Shown: piece after piece, positions 48,571-58,307 of the stretch
Layout of the letters: each line of letters opens with the position of its first letter
How positions within the stretch are numbered: position 1 is the stretch's first letter
Source of the DNA: Bodo saltans
Taxonomy: Eukaryota; Euglenozoa; Kinetoplastea; Eubodonida; Bodonidae
Direction: 5' to 3'
Assembly (NCBI GenBank): GCA_001460835.1
Contig: CYKH01001815.1
Coordinates: forward strand, 1-64,000
Length of the DNA: 64,000 nucleotides
Position numbers and translations under genes: made by a program
The notes under the pieces: model-generated
What the model was told of the DNA's origin: nothing
What the model saw: only the letters and a program-made list of their open reading frames with translations
The model's database searches: none

Positions 48571-50064
48571 ATGGACTCCCAGTACAGATCTAAGTCCCTG
48601 ACAGAAGAAGTCGATGATCTCGCGATTGCCATTTTGCGGATGGCAGCACGTGATCATCAGTTGTCGGGCAATGAAAGTGCATCGCCACGACCTGCCCGCG
48701 TCGAAGGTGGCGGTGAGTCCCTCAACGTGTCAGCAGTCACTTCGCAAAGCGAGAGTCACGTCGTACGCAGCACGGTCGTTGCCAATCAAGCCTCACCAAC
48801 GCGACGGCCTCTTGCAGCATTGCAGCGACCTGTGATCAGCCCCCAGCGTGTACCTGCCAGCGCACCGTCGACCGTATTTCTACCTGGAGGAGCAGATCGT
48901 CAAATTGCAGCAATCCTGCGTGCACCTGGTGCAACGGATGGCGGCCTAGTTGCCTCGAACAGATCTTCAAGGATATCGTCGCCCGGAGCACCATTCTCCG
49001 CGGCGGCGACACGACTTTCTCCGCTTCGCCCAACCAGTCATCAGCCAAGCCCCCTTGACCCCACCTTCCTTAGAAATCCGGCCGCACATACGAACACGGT
49101 GCATGGCGTCTACGAGGCAACCATGGAACAAGTGGCGGACAACATGGCGAGACTTGTGCGGAGTGCAGCGCTGCTGGAGGCCGAAACACGCTTAGTTGCA
49201 GAGGAAAGGAACATCATGGCATCGTCGCCCCTTCGAGATGCGACCTCGCACACCCGCTCTCGACTTTCTTCGCCAGTGCGCTCTCCCATGTCACGCACCC
49301 TACCACCCGACACCCAAAACACGACCACAACGACAAACACCTCGTCCAGTACGACGTTTGTGGTTGGGGATCACACCATCAGGCGGCTCGAACATCAAGT
49401 GCACACGGGACGAGAGCAGACGAAGGACCTCATCCACGAGCTGCACCTGCTTGAAATGAAAATGCAGCGGGAATTAGCTGCCCAAGACCGCGAGTACCGC
49501 GAAGATCGTGATGCGTGGAGAGATGAGCGAGCTGCGATGCAACTGCGACTGGATGAGTACGCTCAGCAAGTGGACTCACTCAAGGAAGAGAAAACGAAGT
49601 GGATGACGATGTTACAAGAAATGGGCGCTGGTCGAATCGAAGCACACGAACTTGCTCGCGGCACTGCGATCCAATTGCAGCTGCTGGAGGCAGCCCATGA
49701 GCGTGAGATCAACGGGTGGAAGCGACAAGTAGAGGGCATCAAAGAACAACTTGTGCGTGTGAGGGCACAACGAGACGCATCGGAGCGAAAAATGTCAAAA
49801 CAAGGGTACGACTTCGCAGTTGTCGCTGAAGGCGCCATTCGTTCCGATGCTCGGATGCAGGTCTTGCAGCGCCACATTCACGACTTGCATGTCCGCGATC
49901 AGAAAAAAGATGAACATTTGCACGACGTTGCACAATTTGTGAAAAAGTCTCTTGCGCCCTTCGTGCTGGAGATGAACGAGCAACATATTCCAGTTTGTCG
50001 ACATTGCAAGAAGCATCACGCAACATTCGACGCAAAGCACCCATGCAGCCAAGAGGCCCTGTGA
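48571..50064 (+). CDS. Coiled-coil protein with C-terminal Cys/His motif
   Basis: 497 residues from the ATG at 48571. The N-terminal half (1-200) is disordered, rich in Ser, Pro, Arg and Ala. A helical stretch with many Ala and Arg lies at 170-220. A strong coiled coil runs from about 270 to 410 (HELHLLEMKMQRELAAQDRE and on), and a second shorter helix to 465. The last 23 residues hold VCRHCKKHHATFDAKHPC (about 475-492), a C-x2-C-x3-HH...H-x-C pattern that could coordinate one zinc ion. This tail-end metal knuckle after a coiled coil is unusual; no named family recognised. A structural or basal-body role is a guess. Confidence 0.8.
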   Translation: MDSQYRSKSLTEEVDDLAIAILRMAARDHQLSGNESASPRPARVEGGGESLNVSAVTSQSESHVVRSTVVANQASPTRRPLAALQRPVISPQRVPASAPSTVFLPGGADRQIAAILRAPGATDGGLVASNRSSRISSPGAPFSAAATRLSPLRPTSHQPSPLDPTFLRNPAAHTNTVHGVYEATMEQVADNMARLVRSAALLEAETRLVAEERNIMASSPLRDATSHTRSRLSSPVRSPMSRTLPPDTQNTTTTTNTSSSTTFVVGDHTIRRLEHQVHTGREQTKDLIHELHLLEMKMQRELAAQDREYREDRDAWRDERAAMQLRLDEYAQQVDSLKEEKTKWMTMLQEMGAGRIEAHELARGTAIQLQLLEAAHEREINGWKRQVEGIKEQLVRVRAQRDASERKMSKQGYDFAVVAEGAIRSDARMQVLQRHIHDLHVRDQKKDEHLHDVAQFVKKSLAPFVLEMNEQHIPVCRHCKKHHATFDAKHPCSQEAL

Positions 50065-50202
50065 CAACGAGGCAGAAGGAGTTTAGGAGCGGAGTATCCC
50101 ATGCTTGCTCTCCCTGTACACATTATCGAGGGACAAAATCATAATTCTCTATCCTATTTTCCCCCCTGACCAATGCCTGTTGCAAAACATCCTACATAAC
50201 CC

Positions 50203-50223
50203 ATTTTCTGTTGTATTCCTTAG
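50203..50223 (+). promoter_or_regulatory. Predicted spliced-leader acceptor
   Basis: T-rich tract ending in TAG (AG at 50222-50223), with a second AG at 50241-50242; the ATG is at 50249. Confidence 0.55.
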
Positions 50224-50248
50224 ATTTCCTCACGGAATCCAGCAAAAA

Positions 50249-50587
50249 ATGATGCGCCGCCTCGGTAACCCCATCGCCCGCAAGGCCCTCGCCCCTGCCA
50301 CCAACAACGCGCTCGTCTGCGCCCAGCGCAATATGGAGCCCATGTCCACCTGGTACTTGGCCTCATGGGTGATGATCTGGGAGTACTCCGTGTTCTTCTG
50401 GTTCCCCATGATTGCCTCCGACTTCATTATTCCTTCATTCTTCTACAACAAGATCCCCATGATCCACTACATCAACGAGAAGAAGTCTGAGGCTAAGCTC
50501 CGCCGTGTGCTTGATGAGACCTTCACTGAGTGGAATACCGAGCTTGCCAGCGCCGATATCACTGACGCCGTGTCTCGCACCTTCTAA
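50249..50587 (+). CDS. Small mitochondrial-looking membrane protein, highly expressed
   Basis: 112 residues (or 111, because ATG codons lie at 50249 and 50252). The N-terminus MMRRLGNPIARKALAPATN is a good mitochondrial presequence candidate. An aromatic hydrophobic segment (about 33-62, WYLASWVMIWEYSVFFWFP and IIPSFFY) should span the membrane once. The tail is hydrophilic and helical (about 75-105). Codons are strongly C/G-ended in the same way as eEF1B and uL13. It most likely is a lineage-specific subunit of a respiratory-chain complex, but I do not know which. The start is set by the acceptor; the open frame upstream lacks an ATG. Confidence 0.78.
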   Translation: MMRRLGNPIARKALAPATNNALVCAQRNMEPMSTWYLASWVMIWEYSVFFWFPMIASDFIIPSFFYNKIPMIHYINEKKSEAKLRRVLDETFTEWNTELASADITDAVSRTF

Positions 50588-50902
50588 AAAGCAATAGTTA
50601 GCAGCGCAATGTGCTTGAGCAATGATTCACGTTGCCTCTTCAGAGAGGAACGTGTTTCCTTTGTACTTGAGCACTTTTTTGAGTAGTGCCTGAGTTTTTA
50701 CGAACAAACAAACAAAAAATATCTTTTTCCCTTCCACAACAACTACTTCTTTTTTTATTTGTGTTTTGGGTTTCTTGGGTAGAAAAAGAATATTCTGAAT
50801 GCGACCTTGATTTGTTTCTCCCTTGCTCGATTTACTCCATTTGTTTTTCATTTCTGTTCGGTAAAAAAAATGAGAAAGACCTGATGTAAGTACGCAAACA
50901 AA
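50588..50902 (+). other. Spacer, UTR sequence
   Basis: 315 bases without a supported gene; T-rich, with several pyrimidine tracts (for example 50745-50770 and 50813-50862) that could serve as acceptors for the gene at 50903. Confidence 0.5.
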
Positions 50903-53077
50903 ATGAGCCAATCCCCAGACTCTCGCCGACGGAGCTCCGTTGCAGCACTCCGCCTGACGCATCCACAGACGGCCCTAGCATTCACCAATCGAATCGCTTC
51001 CGTTGTCAACCGTGGAAAAGTTCTCACTCCTCAGCAAACCCAAAAGTACCGCAGCGCAACCCTTTGCGACTTTGACAGGCTGTCGGTTCCCAACAAGAGA
51101 CCAGGCACACATGTAGAACGTCATGAAGTGTCGGAGCTTATGATGTTCGTGCGTGATGCGAAGGTGCAACGAGCTCTGACACCTGCGCCGAACCAACGTC
51201 GTTCGCCAAGCCCGGACTTTCTGGGTCGCGTTTCGATTACGTCGCAAGACGTTTTTGTTCAGGCCCCTACAGCGAAAGAACTTTGTGATCTCCGAAAGGA
51301 GAAGGAAAGAATTCTCAGTGTTGGCGATGTCCGACCACTGCCTGCCGCCAAGGCGCTCGCGGAGGAGAAAGAGCGCCGACTCGAGCCTGGGAAGTTAAGC
51401 ACAGCGTTACGCCGCGCTGTCTACGGTCAAAGCTTAGACAGAGTCATTGAGCGCAACGAAGAGCGTCAAAATGCAATGGCCGACTCCTCCATCGACGCTG
51501 GTGGTGGTGGGATCTTTGACGAGCCTTCTGCGCACGTTACCGTTGGAGATGGAGGGGAGTCATCGTTCTCTCCTTTTGCTACCAAGAGAAACAAGAACAA
51601 CAACTTGTTTCTCATGGGTGCCCAAGAGTATCTTGCGGGGCGTGAACAGGGAGAGGAGGCACAGACAATAGATTTGAGCTCTAGCCTGCGCGTCAGCACA
51701 GGTGGTAGCAGTGGACGACCGAGCAGCGTTGCCAGTGGATCGTCAACTCTTGCCACCTTCGCCGCAACGCAAGACTTGGCAGTGTATTTCACTCACCTTG
51801 CCGATCCAGCGTTTCGCAAGTCCCTCACGAGTATCACGCCTCAGGCGTATCACCTTATTCGTAAATTATTTCAAGAGATGGATGAGAAGCACGAGGGTGT
51901 AGTGGATCTCGCAAAAGCCCTTCATTTTCATCAAAAATACCCGAAAAGACTCGGTCGCGACATTCTGGACAACTTGAAAGTGGAGCTCGATGGACGAGTG
52001 TTCCTAGATGAGCTCCTTCGAGTTCACTTTCCAAGCGTTCCGCAAGAGTCAATTGAACAGTTGATGGAGCTCTACGAGCCCAAGGTACAATCACTCGAAA
52101 TGGTCAAGCCGCAAACACTTCGCCGCATGGAACAACTTTACGCTCAGATTGTTGAAACATACTCTCATGCAACGTTTTCTCATTGGCTTCAATCGCGCCG
52201 TGGAGACTTTACGGCATTGGAAACATCCACCAGTAACGAGCCGTCTCCGCGGCCTGCTGGGGGGATGCACGGCATGGGAATGCTCCCCCCAACTCATCAT
52301 GTTGTCGGTGAAATGGAAGACGGAACATCGCAGAATACAGGCAGACGATCCCCGAGCACTGCAACGGCCGCAGGAGATGAGCATCACAGCCAGCGCAGCC
52401 GTGCTTCTTCCATTTCTCGGAGCGATGCTGGCACACTCGCGCCGTCTACCGCAAGGCGGCACAGTGCGCGAGGTCCAGGCCATCATCGTAGCTCGATTGA
52501 TTCGTCCAACCAGTCTGCGCAGCCGAATCCTCTGGCACATCCACCGCCCGCTCCAATGAATGCCCTCCAGTTGCTGTTGCATTTGCAAAACACTGCAACA
52601 TCGTTCACTGCGAAAGACCTTTCGCAACTGTACCGACTGAAGCACCTGACGTTGCGTCCTTCGTTTCCGCTGCTTCTTTCTCGAGGGATTCGTCGTGCGG
52701 CAGCGATGGCCCACTCCACACGGAGTGGTGGGAGCATGTTTGGCATTTCTCGACCAGCAGGCGCAGCGACGACGGGGGGCGTGACTGCAACCGTTACGGA
52801 GCCAAGTACCGGCGTCTCGATTCCACTTCCACTGCTTCAAGGGCCCGTGACAGCCAACACAGGAGAGCCGAGTATTCCGTACTTGACCAACTGCGTTGTG
52901 AGAGTTTCCGATTTTGTGCTGCTCTTTATGGACTACTTTGTCCTCAAGCAGGAGGACGGATACGTGGAACCGTATGATCCAGGGTTAAAAGCGTACTTGG
53001 ATCGAATACATTGGGAGAAACTGTTTCCACACACAGGACCTGTTCGCAACTACTTTACTCTGCTGCCGGAGGCGTAG
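50903..53077 (+). CDS. Large protein with degenerate EF-hand-like region, unknown function
   Basis: 724 residues. The first 140 residues are basic with an SPDSRRRSSVAALR start. Acidic/Ser-rich low complexity lies at 185-290. A helical region at 290-430 contains LIRKLFQEMDEKHEGVVDLAKALHF (partial, near 318-345); its loop, starting around Asp326, is EF-hand-like but lacks the usual acidic residue at position 12, so calcium binding is doubtful. A Ser/Arg/His-rich linker at 440-560 leads to a folded-looking C-terminus with FLLFMDYFVLKQEDGYVEPYDP (partial) and a final WEKLFPHTGP. No named family recognised. ATG at 50903 is the first in frame. Confidence 0.8.
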   Translation: MSQSPDSRRRSSVAALRLTHPQTALAFTNRIASVVNRGKVLTPQQTQKYRSATLCDFDRLSVPNKRPGTHVERHEVSELMMFVRDAKVQRALTPAPNQRRSPSPDFLGRVSITSQDVFVQAPTAKELCDLRKEKERILSVGDVRPLPAAKALAEEKERRLEPGKLSTALRRAVYGQSLDRVIERNEERQNAMADSSIDAGGGGIFDEPSAHVTVGDGGESSFSPFATKRNKNNNLFLMGAQEYLAGREQGEEAQTIDLSSSLRVSTGGSSGRPSSVASGSSTLATFAATQDLAVYFTHLADPAFRKSLTSITPQAYHLIRKLFQEMDEKHEGVVDLAKALHFHQKYPKRLGRDILDNLKVELDGRVFLDELLRVHFPSVPQESIEQLMELYEPKVQSLEMVKPQTLRRMEQLYAQIVETYSHATFSHWLQSRRGDFTALETSTSNEPSPRPAGGMHGMGMLPPTHHVVGEMEDGTSQNTGRRSPSTATAAGDEHHSQRSRASSISRSDAGTLAPSTARRHSARGPGHHRSSIDSSNQSAQPNPLAHPPPAPMNALQLLLHLQNTATSFTAKDLSQLYRLKHLTLRPSFPLLLSRGIRRAAAMAHSTRSGGSMFGISRPAGAATTGGVTATVTEPSTGVSIPLPLLQGPVTANTGEPSIPYLTNCVVRVSDFVLLFMDYFVLKQEDGYVEPYDPGLKAYLDRIHWEKLFPHTGPVRNYFTLLPEA

Positions 53078-53262
53078 ATGTTTTGTTCAAGTGAAACAAG
53101 AGAGTGTACAGTGTATGTTTTGTTGTGCGCTTGTAGATTACGAATTCAGAGAGCATGTTAGCCTGTGGATCTGAGACTTCTGTTCGTTGCCTTGATCATC
53201 TTTCTTGCACACATTGTCCCACAACAAAAAAATAACAAACAAGAAATAAATTATTGCTAGCG

Positions 53263-55734
53263 ATGATTCGCCGAGCAAGGTTGTTCCAGACTGTGGGAGT
53301 GACGTCTTCCCTTTCTAGCCTTATGCGATCCTCGACCACGACAACGGCGACGACCGCTGGCGCACCTGTTGCTGCTGCGCCTGCTGCTGCTGCTGCTACC
53401 CCCGCCGCTGCCGCTCCAGCTGCCGCTGCTGTGAAGGCACCCAAGAAGGCCAGCAGCTTCGACAAGGTTCTTGGCGAGGGTCGTAAGTGGGAGTCTCACC
53501 CTGCTGGTGAGCACATCACTGTTTACGTCGACTGTAACTACTTTGCATGGATCGTGATGGACCGTGCAGGCTCCAGCGCGAATGCCCTCGGTGAGTCGTT
53601 TGTTGCCTCTCTATCAGCGGCACTTGACATCACTGACAAGCTTGTTGCCGCCAACAAGGCCCAGGTCGCGGTGATTGCCTCTGCAAAGGAAACTTTCTGC
53701 GTTGGCGCTGACCTCGAGCAGATGTACCCAGTCACAGACAAGAACATCGCTGAGCAGGCCAGCAAGGGTGGCCAGGCGATCTTCAACCGCATCGAGTCAT
53801 CAAAGTATCCCGTCGTGGCCGCTATCAACGGCCTCGCCCTTGGAGGTGGCTGCGAGCTTGCCCTTGCTTGCCATCACCGCCTGATGTCCGACAAGGCCGC
53901 TATGGGCCTGCCCGAGTGCCTCTTAGGTCTCCTCCCGGGAGCAGGAGGCACGGTCCGCCTGCAAAAGCTGATTGGCCTCTCCAACGCACTTACCTGGATC
54001 CTCACTAGCGGCTCCAACAAGGCTGACAAGTGCAAGCGCCAGGGTGCCGTGGATGCCGTTATCCCAGGAGGCGACCGCTGGAAGGGCGAAGGCCGTTTCT
54101 TCGAGGGCGTGCGCTCGTGGATTGGCCTCAAGCTTGTGGGCAAGCCCCTCAAGCCCGCCAAGCGAAAGAATATCACACTGATGGACAAATTCTTAGAGCG
54201 TACACCCATTGGTCGCGGTATTGTGGCAAAGAAATCTCTGACGACCCTCAACGAGAAGACGAAGGGTAAGTACATCGGGCAATACAAGGCCCTTGAGAGC
54301 GTCATGTTCGCCCTGCAGAACCCCGCAGACAAGGCGTACGACAAGGAGGCGAAGCTGTTTGCCGAGCTGCTTGTGACCCCTGAGGCAAAGAACCAGTGCT
54401 CACTGTACTTCCTCGACGACAGCATGAAGAAGCTCGAGAAGAAGACGGGCATGGCCAAGGACAAGATCCCTGTCCTGAAGAACACTGGCGTGATTGGTGC
54501 CGGTGTGATGGGCTCTGGTATTGTGCACTACTTCGCCAACAAGAACTACCCCGTTGCCGTGAAGGACCTCAAGCAGGAGGTCGTCGACAAGGGTATCGCC
54601 ATGGTCGAGGCTGAGTTCGGGCTGGCGGTGAAGAAGAAGAAGCTTGACGAGGCTGGCCTCAAGAAGAAGATGTCGCTCATTAAGGGCGGAACGACCGATG
54701 ACATCTTCAAGGACTGCGACGTGATTGTTGAGGCTGCAGTAGAAGTCATGAGCATCAAGAAGAAGCTCGTCGAGAGCCTCGAGAGTTCCGGCGTCCTCGA
54801 CGGAAAGAAGCTTTTCGCCACCAACACGTCCTCCCTTTCTCTCACGGAGCTGCAAACTGTCTCCAAGTACCCAGAGAACATCGTCGGTATGCACTTCTTC
54901 AACCCTGTCGCCAAGATGCCCCTCGTCGAGGTGATTGTCGGTAAGAAGACGTCCAAGGAGGCTGCCGCTGCTATTTTCGCACTCGCGCTGAAGACCGGCA
55001 AGAAGCCCATTATCGTAGGCGATGCCCCTGGGTTCCTCGTGAACCGTATTCTCGGCGTGTACATGGCCGAAGCCGGTCGCCTTGCCATCCAAGATAAGGC
55101 TGACGTCGCCAAGATCGACGCAACGATGCTGGACTTCGGCATGCCGATGGGTCCCTTCCGCCTGCTCGATGAGGTAGGCCTCGACGTTGCATGCCACGTA
55201 GGCCCAGTCCTCGAGAATGGCCTGAAGAGCAAGCGCTTCGCCGTTGATTCCCGCATGAACAAGCTGGTGGACGACGGTCTGCTCGGGAAGAAGAACAACC
55301 GCGGCTTCTACAACTACGAGAACGGCAAGGACAAGGGCCTCAATACCGATATTGTCAAGAAGTACATCAACGACGGCCCCTCCGCCAACATCTCTAGCAG
55401 CGACATCCTCGATAGGTGCGTGCTGCTGATGGTCAACGAGGCGTCATACATCTTGGCTGAGGGCATCGCTGCCTCCGCTGAGGACGTCGATATTGGCATG
55501 ATCTGGGGAACTGGATTCCCTCCGTTCCGTGGCGGCCTCCTGCAGTACGCCGACCACCGTGGCATCCAAAAGATCGTCGACCGTCTCACTCAGCTGAAGG
55601 ACACCTTGAAGGACGACCGCTTCGAGGCCAGCCCAATGCTGAAGGAGATGGCGAAGGGCAACAAGCGATTCTTCCCCAACCGCCCCTTCGTCCCGTACGT
55701 CGAGCGCAGCGGATTCCCCAAGGTGCAATTGTAA
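53263..55734 (+). CDS. HADHA: Trifunctional enzyme alpha subunit (enoyl-CoA hydratase / 3-hydroxyacyl-CoA dehydrogenase)
   Basis: 823 residues; catalyses two steps of fatty-acid beta-oxidation, hydrating enoyl-CoA and oxidising 3-hydroxyacyl-CoA with NAD+. The presequence MIRRARLFQTVGV points to mitochondria, followed by an Ala/Thr-rich linker (30-60). The crotonase domain carries both catalytic glutamates: Glu198 in GGGCELALAC and Glu218 in GLPECLLGLLPGAGG. The dehydrogenase begins with the dinucleotide motif GVIGAGVMGSGI (about 409), has NTSSLSLTEL, and the catalytic His544 in GMHFFNP. The C-terminal half ends in the second 3-hydroxyacyl-CoA dehydrogenase domain with WGTGFPPFRGG. Codon use is biased toward C/G. 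The thiolase (beta) subunit is not in this window. First ATG is 53263. Confidence 0.96.
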   Translation: MIRRARLFQTVGVTSSLSSLMRSSTTTTATTAGAPVAAAPAAAAATPAAAAPAAAAVKAPKKASSFDKVLGEGRKWESHPAGEHITVYVDCNYFAWIVMDRAGSSANALGESFVASLSAALDITDKLVAANKAQVAVIASAKETFCVGADLEQMYPVTDKNIAEQASKGGQAIFNRIESSKYPVVAAINGLALGGGCELALACHHRLMSDKAAMGLPECLLGLLPGAGGTVRLQKLIGLSNALTWILTSGSNKADKCKRQGAVDAVIPGGDRWKGEGRFFEGVRSWIGLKLVGKPLKPAKRKNITLMDKFLERTPIGRGIVAKKSLTTLNEKTKGKYIGQYKALESVMFALQNPADKAYDKEAKLFAELLVTPEAKNQCSLYFLDDSMKKLEKKTGMAKDKIPVLKNTGVIGAGVMGSGIVHYFANKNYPVAVKDLKQEVVDKGIAMVEAEFGLAVKKKKLDEAGLKKKMSLIKGGTTDDIFKDCDVIVEAAVEVMSIKKKLVESLESSGVLDGKKLFATNTSSLSLTELQTVSKYPENIVGMHFFNPVAKMPLVEVIVGKKTSKEAAAAIFALALKTGKKPIIVGDAPGFLVNRILGVYMAEAGRLAIQDKADVAKIDATMLDFGMPMGPFRLLDEVGLDVACHVGPVLENGLKSKRFAVDSRMNKLVDDGLLGKKNNRGFYNYENGKDKGLNTDIVKKYINDGPSANISSSDILDRCVLLMVNEASYILAEGIAASAEDVDIGMIWGTGFPPFRGGLLQYADHRGIQKIVDRLTQLKDTLKDDRFEASPMLKEMAKGNKRFFPNRPFVPYVERSGFPKVQL

Positions 55735-56075
55735 AAGCGAGTCAGTGACGCGTGGGGACGTGAGTGGAAGTTACTATGCACAGAAAAAAGAACAAACACG
55801 TTGAGCAGCGCATCGAAGCAAGCCAACTGTTGCGATGGAAAGAGGAGAGATACAAATTGATTGAGCGCCGCGCCATTTTATCTCCACAACAAAAAGAAAA
55901 GCCCCAAACAAAAAACTGAACAGAAAACCCTCAGAAGAATACACAACCTTTGAAAATTATTTGAAAAGTGCTCAACTCTCTCAATTGTCTTTGATGAAAT
56001 CTTCAGCCTTTTGCAACTTGTTCTGTTGCATTTGCTTCATCGAAAATTTCATAGCTGAGCGATATCACAAGTTGA
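55735..56075 (+). other. Spacer, UTR sequence
   Basis: 341 bases, A-rich on the left, T-rich on the right (from about 55975). The most likely acceptor for the LRR gene is the TAG at 56052-56054 after a T-rich tract, leaving a leader of about 21 bases. Nothing else is supported. Confidence 0.5.
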
Positions 56076-58064
56076 ATGATCACGTCGTTGGTGGTGATAC
56101 TGTCTGTCATAACTTGTGGGCTGAGTGCAACAAGCGGCGCTGCGGTTCGACCGCCAACAAGTACGGAAGAAGTTCTGCGGCGGTGGTATTTCGCAACTGG
56201 AGGTCCTCAATGGCGGAGTCAGCATGGATGGCTTGAAGCGTTTAACAGCAACAACAAACCTACTGCGACTGATTCTATCAACGCAGAAGAAGGTGCAGCA
56301 GCGTCGCCACCTGCTGCTCGACGGCACTCTATTGCACCGTTATCGTGGTGCACTTGGTACGGAGTGCGTTGCGCTGAGCCTCCTCGCTACGCTGATGTGT
56401 CTGTTCATCGCTACATCACGTCCTTAGACTTGAGCGACAACAATCTGGTGGGCGAGTTTCCCGTCGCGTTGTTCTGCAGTGGATCCAGAGCTCCTGGCTC
56501 TACCAAAAAGAAATCACCGTTTGGGTTTGATCAGCTGACTGTTCTGAATGTTAGCCACAATCAACTCAGCGGCAGTGAGCCATTCCTGCACTCCCCTGGT
56601 CCCCGCAACACCAGTGAGAGTTCGTTTTTGCAGGAAGTCGAATGTACCGACGCCACCACACCTTCACTCAGTACTATTGAGGTCATTGATATGTCGTGGA
56701 ATCGAATCAAGAGCAGCCTTCGGTATGTTCTGCACGCGCACCGTCGCCTGCACGGGACAGGTCGCAGAATGCCGCGGCTGCGGTGGCTATCAATGCGCAG
56801 CAACTTGTTGTATGACCCCATTGCTGCAATGACATTTGTCCAAAGTCAAACAGCCAACAGTGCCAGCAGACGTAAGTCGTCAACCGCTTCCACCGCTAAC
56901 TTTGGCTCAGTCATATTTCCAATGTTAGAAAGTTTCGATGCTGGTGACAATCATCTTATCGGAGAGTTTCCAGCAACTTCGTTTGCGCAGCACACACCTT
57001 TTTTGCAAGTGCTCAAGTTGGACAATAACTTTTTCGTGAACTCTGCACTGACGTGGCTTGCCGCTTCGCTCATAGGCGGCAATCGCGCTGACGACGCCGA
57101 CGAGCTCAGATGGCACCACACGCTCACTACCCTGCACCTTCAGTACAACTACATTCAAGCAACCATCCCAAACTCTGTGGATCGGTTCAGGGGACTGCAG
57201 GAGCTTTTCCTGGATGGAAATCGCATCTACGGCACCATACCGCGCGAGTTACGTTCCCTTCGTCATCTGGAGACGCTGTCGTTAGCACATAATTACCTTC
57301 GAGGCACGATACCCTGCGCCAAGGATCATTGGTTCTCAGAGCTCACACCATTCTCCAGACTACGTTGGATGGACTTCACCGACAATGAGCTAGAGGGAAA
57401 TATTTGCCCCGTTGTTCCGAGTCATAGGATCGAGGTGCTTCGGTTTGCCGACAATGCGTTCCGAGGTGCTGTGCCGCCTCTCGAAGGGGGACGGCTACGA
57501 GAAGTGACACTCGGAGGTGAAAATCGATGGGAATGCGACTTGCCAGATCCCAAACTCATTCCATCGTGGGTTGACCCTGCTCCCAGCACGAAATGCATTC
57601 TTGACAGCGGCAGCGGAGATACCTCTGGTGGTGGAATCGATGCGCTGCCAATAAAGAGATGGGGCGGTGGTGGTGGTGGTGGTGACGCGACGCCGTCTGT
57701 TATCAGGACCGATGCAACAAGGCGAGGGTCCTGGTGGCGAAATGGTTTGCTTGGCCTCCTATTGCCATCGCAACCTAAGAAACGTGACTTGGTAGACGCA
57801 CAGCCCATGGGGCCGTCGGCACGGCATTTGTTCTCTGTTCTACTAACACTTGTAGTTGTCACGCCGCTCAGTGCTGCGTTTATGAAGCTGGCTGGTGTGC
57901 ACCTTCCACAGTCGTCAGGGTGCGTGCCGCCAGGGTATCACTGGTTTCTGGAGTGGATTGGCTATGAGCCTCCCGCCGCAACCACCGCATTGCCGTTGAG
58001 TTTCGATGACGATGATGACAGTGACTCGCAGTTTTGCACGGGTGAAAGTGACGATGAGCACTGA
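56076..58064 (+). CDS. LRR cell-surface protein with single membrane segment
   Basis: 662 residues. Signal peptide at about 1-23 (ITSLVVILSVITCGLSA). An N-terminal cap (about 30-105) has the pattern RRWYFATGGPQW then SWCTWYGVRC, as in plant-like and protist LRR proteins. About eleven leucine-rich repeats follow from 113 to 470, several of the plant type with LxGxIP endings (NLVGEFP, RIYGTIP, YLRGTIP). A Cys-containing cap and Ser/Gly-rich stalk lead to a hydrophobic segment near 588-608 (VLLTLVVVTPLSAAFMKLAGV), then a short tail ending in acidic residues. Kinetoplastids have surface LRR proteins (for example the promastigote surface antigen family of Leishmania), so a surface recognition role is plausible; ligand unknown. 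Confidence 0.85.
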   Translation: MITSLVVILSVITCGLSATSGAAVRPPTSTEEVLRRWYFATGGPQWRSQHGWLEAFNSNNKPTATDSINAEEGAAASPPAARRHSIAPLSWCTWYGVRCAEPPRYADVSVHRYITSLDLSDNNLVGEFPVALFCSGSRAPGSTKKKSPFGFDQLTVLNVSHNQLSGSEPFLHSPGPRNTSESSFLQEVECTDATTPSLSTIEVIDMSWNRIKSSLRYVLHAHRRLHGTGRRMPRLRWLSMRSNLLYDPIAAMTFVQSQTANSASRRKSSTASTANFGSVIFPMLESFDAGDNHLIGEFPATSFAQHTPFLQVLKLDNNFFVNSALTWLAASLIGGNRADDADELRWHHTLTTLHLQYNYIQATIPNSVDRFRGLQELFLDGNRIYGTIPRELRSLRHLETLSLAHNYLRGTIPCAKDHWFSELTPFSRLRWMDFTDNELEGNICPVVPSHRIEVLRFADNAFRGAVPPLEGGRLREVTLGGENRWECDLPDPKLIPSWVDPAPSTKCILDSGSGDTSGGGIDALPIKRWGGGGGGGDATPSVIRTDATRRGSWWRNGLLGLLLPSQPKKRDLVDAQPMGPSARHLFSVLLTLVVVTPLSAAFMKLAGVHLPQSSGCVPPGYHWFLEWIGYEPPAATTALPLSFDDDDDSDSQFCTGESDDEH

Positions 58065-58307
58065 TTGTTGCGATTGTTTCGATTTCTGTGTTTCCTTTCC
58101 TTTCCCTACCTTTTCCCCGAAAGTCACAACGACTTCTTCCCTTCGACTCATTCATTGTTGCGTTGTGCTTGTGAAATGCGAACGGTGCTCACCTCTCGAC
58201 GGTATCTGCCATCACTAACAATCAAAATTCACAACATCTTTCTTGTAGCATTTCTTTGAAGCCTCGAAGAAGGCCAACTCACGTTAAATCACGATTATCC
58301 TCAAAAT

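Noticed and set aside
54400-55298. Minus-strand open frames over the trifunctional enzyme gene
   Set aside because: No domain features; they overlap a complete, recognisable enzyme and reflect codon bias.
55961-56236. Open frame overlapping the start of the LRR gene
   Set aside because: It begins without ATG, has no protein-like features and lies in the leader of the LRR gene, which has a clear signal peptide.
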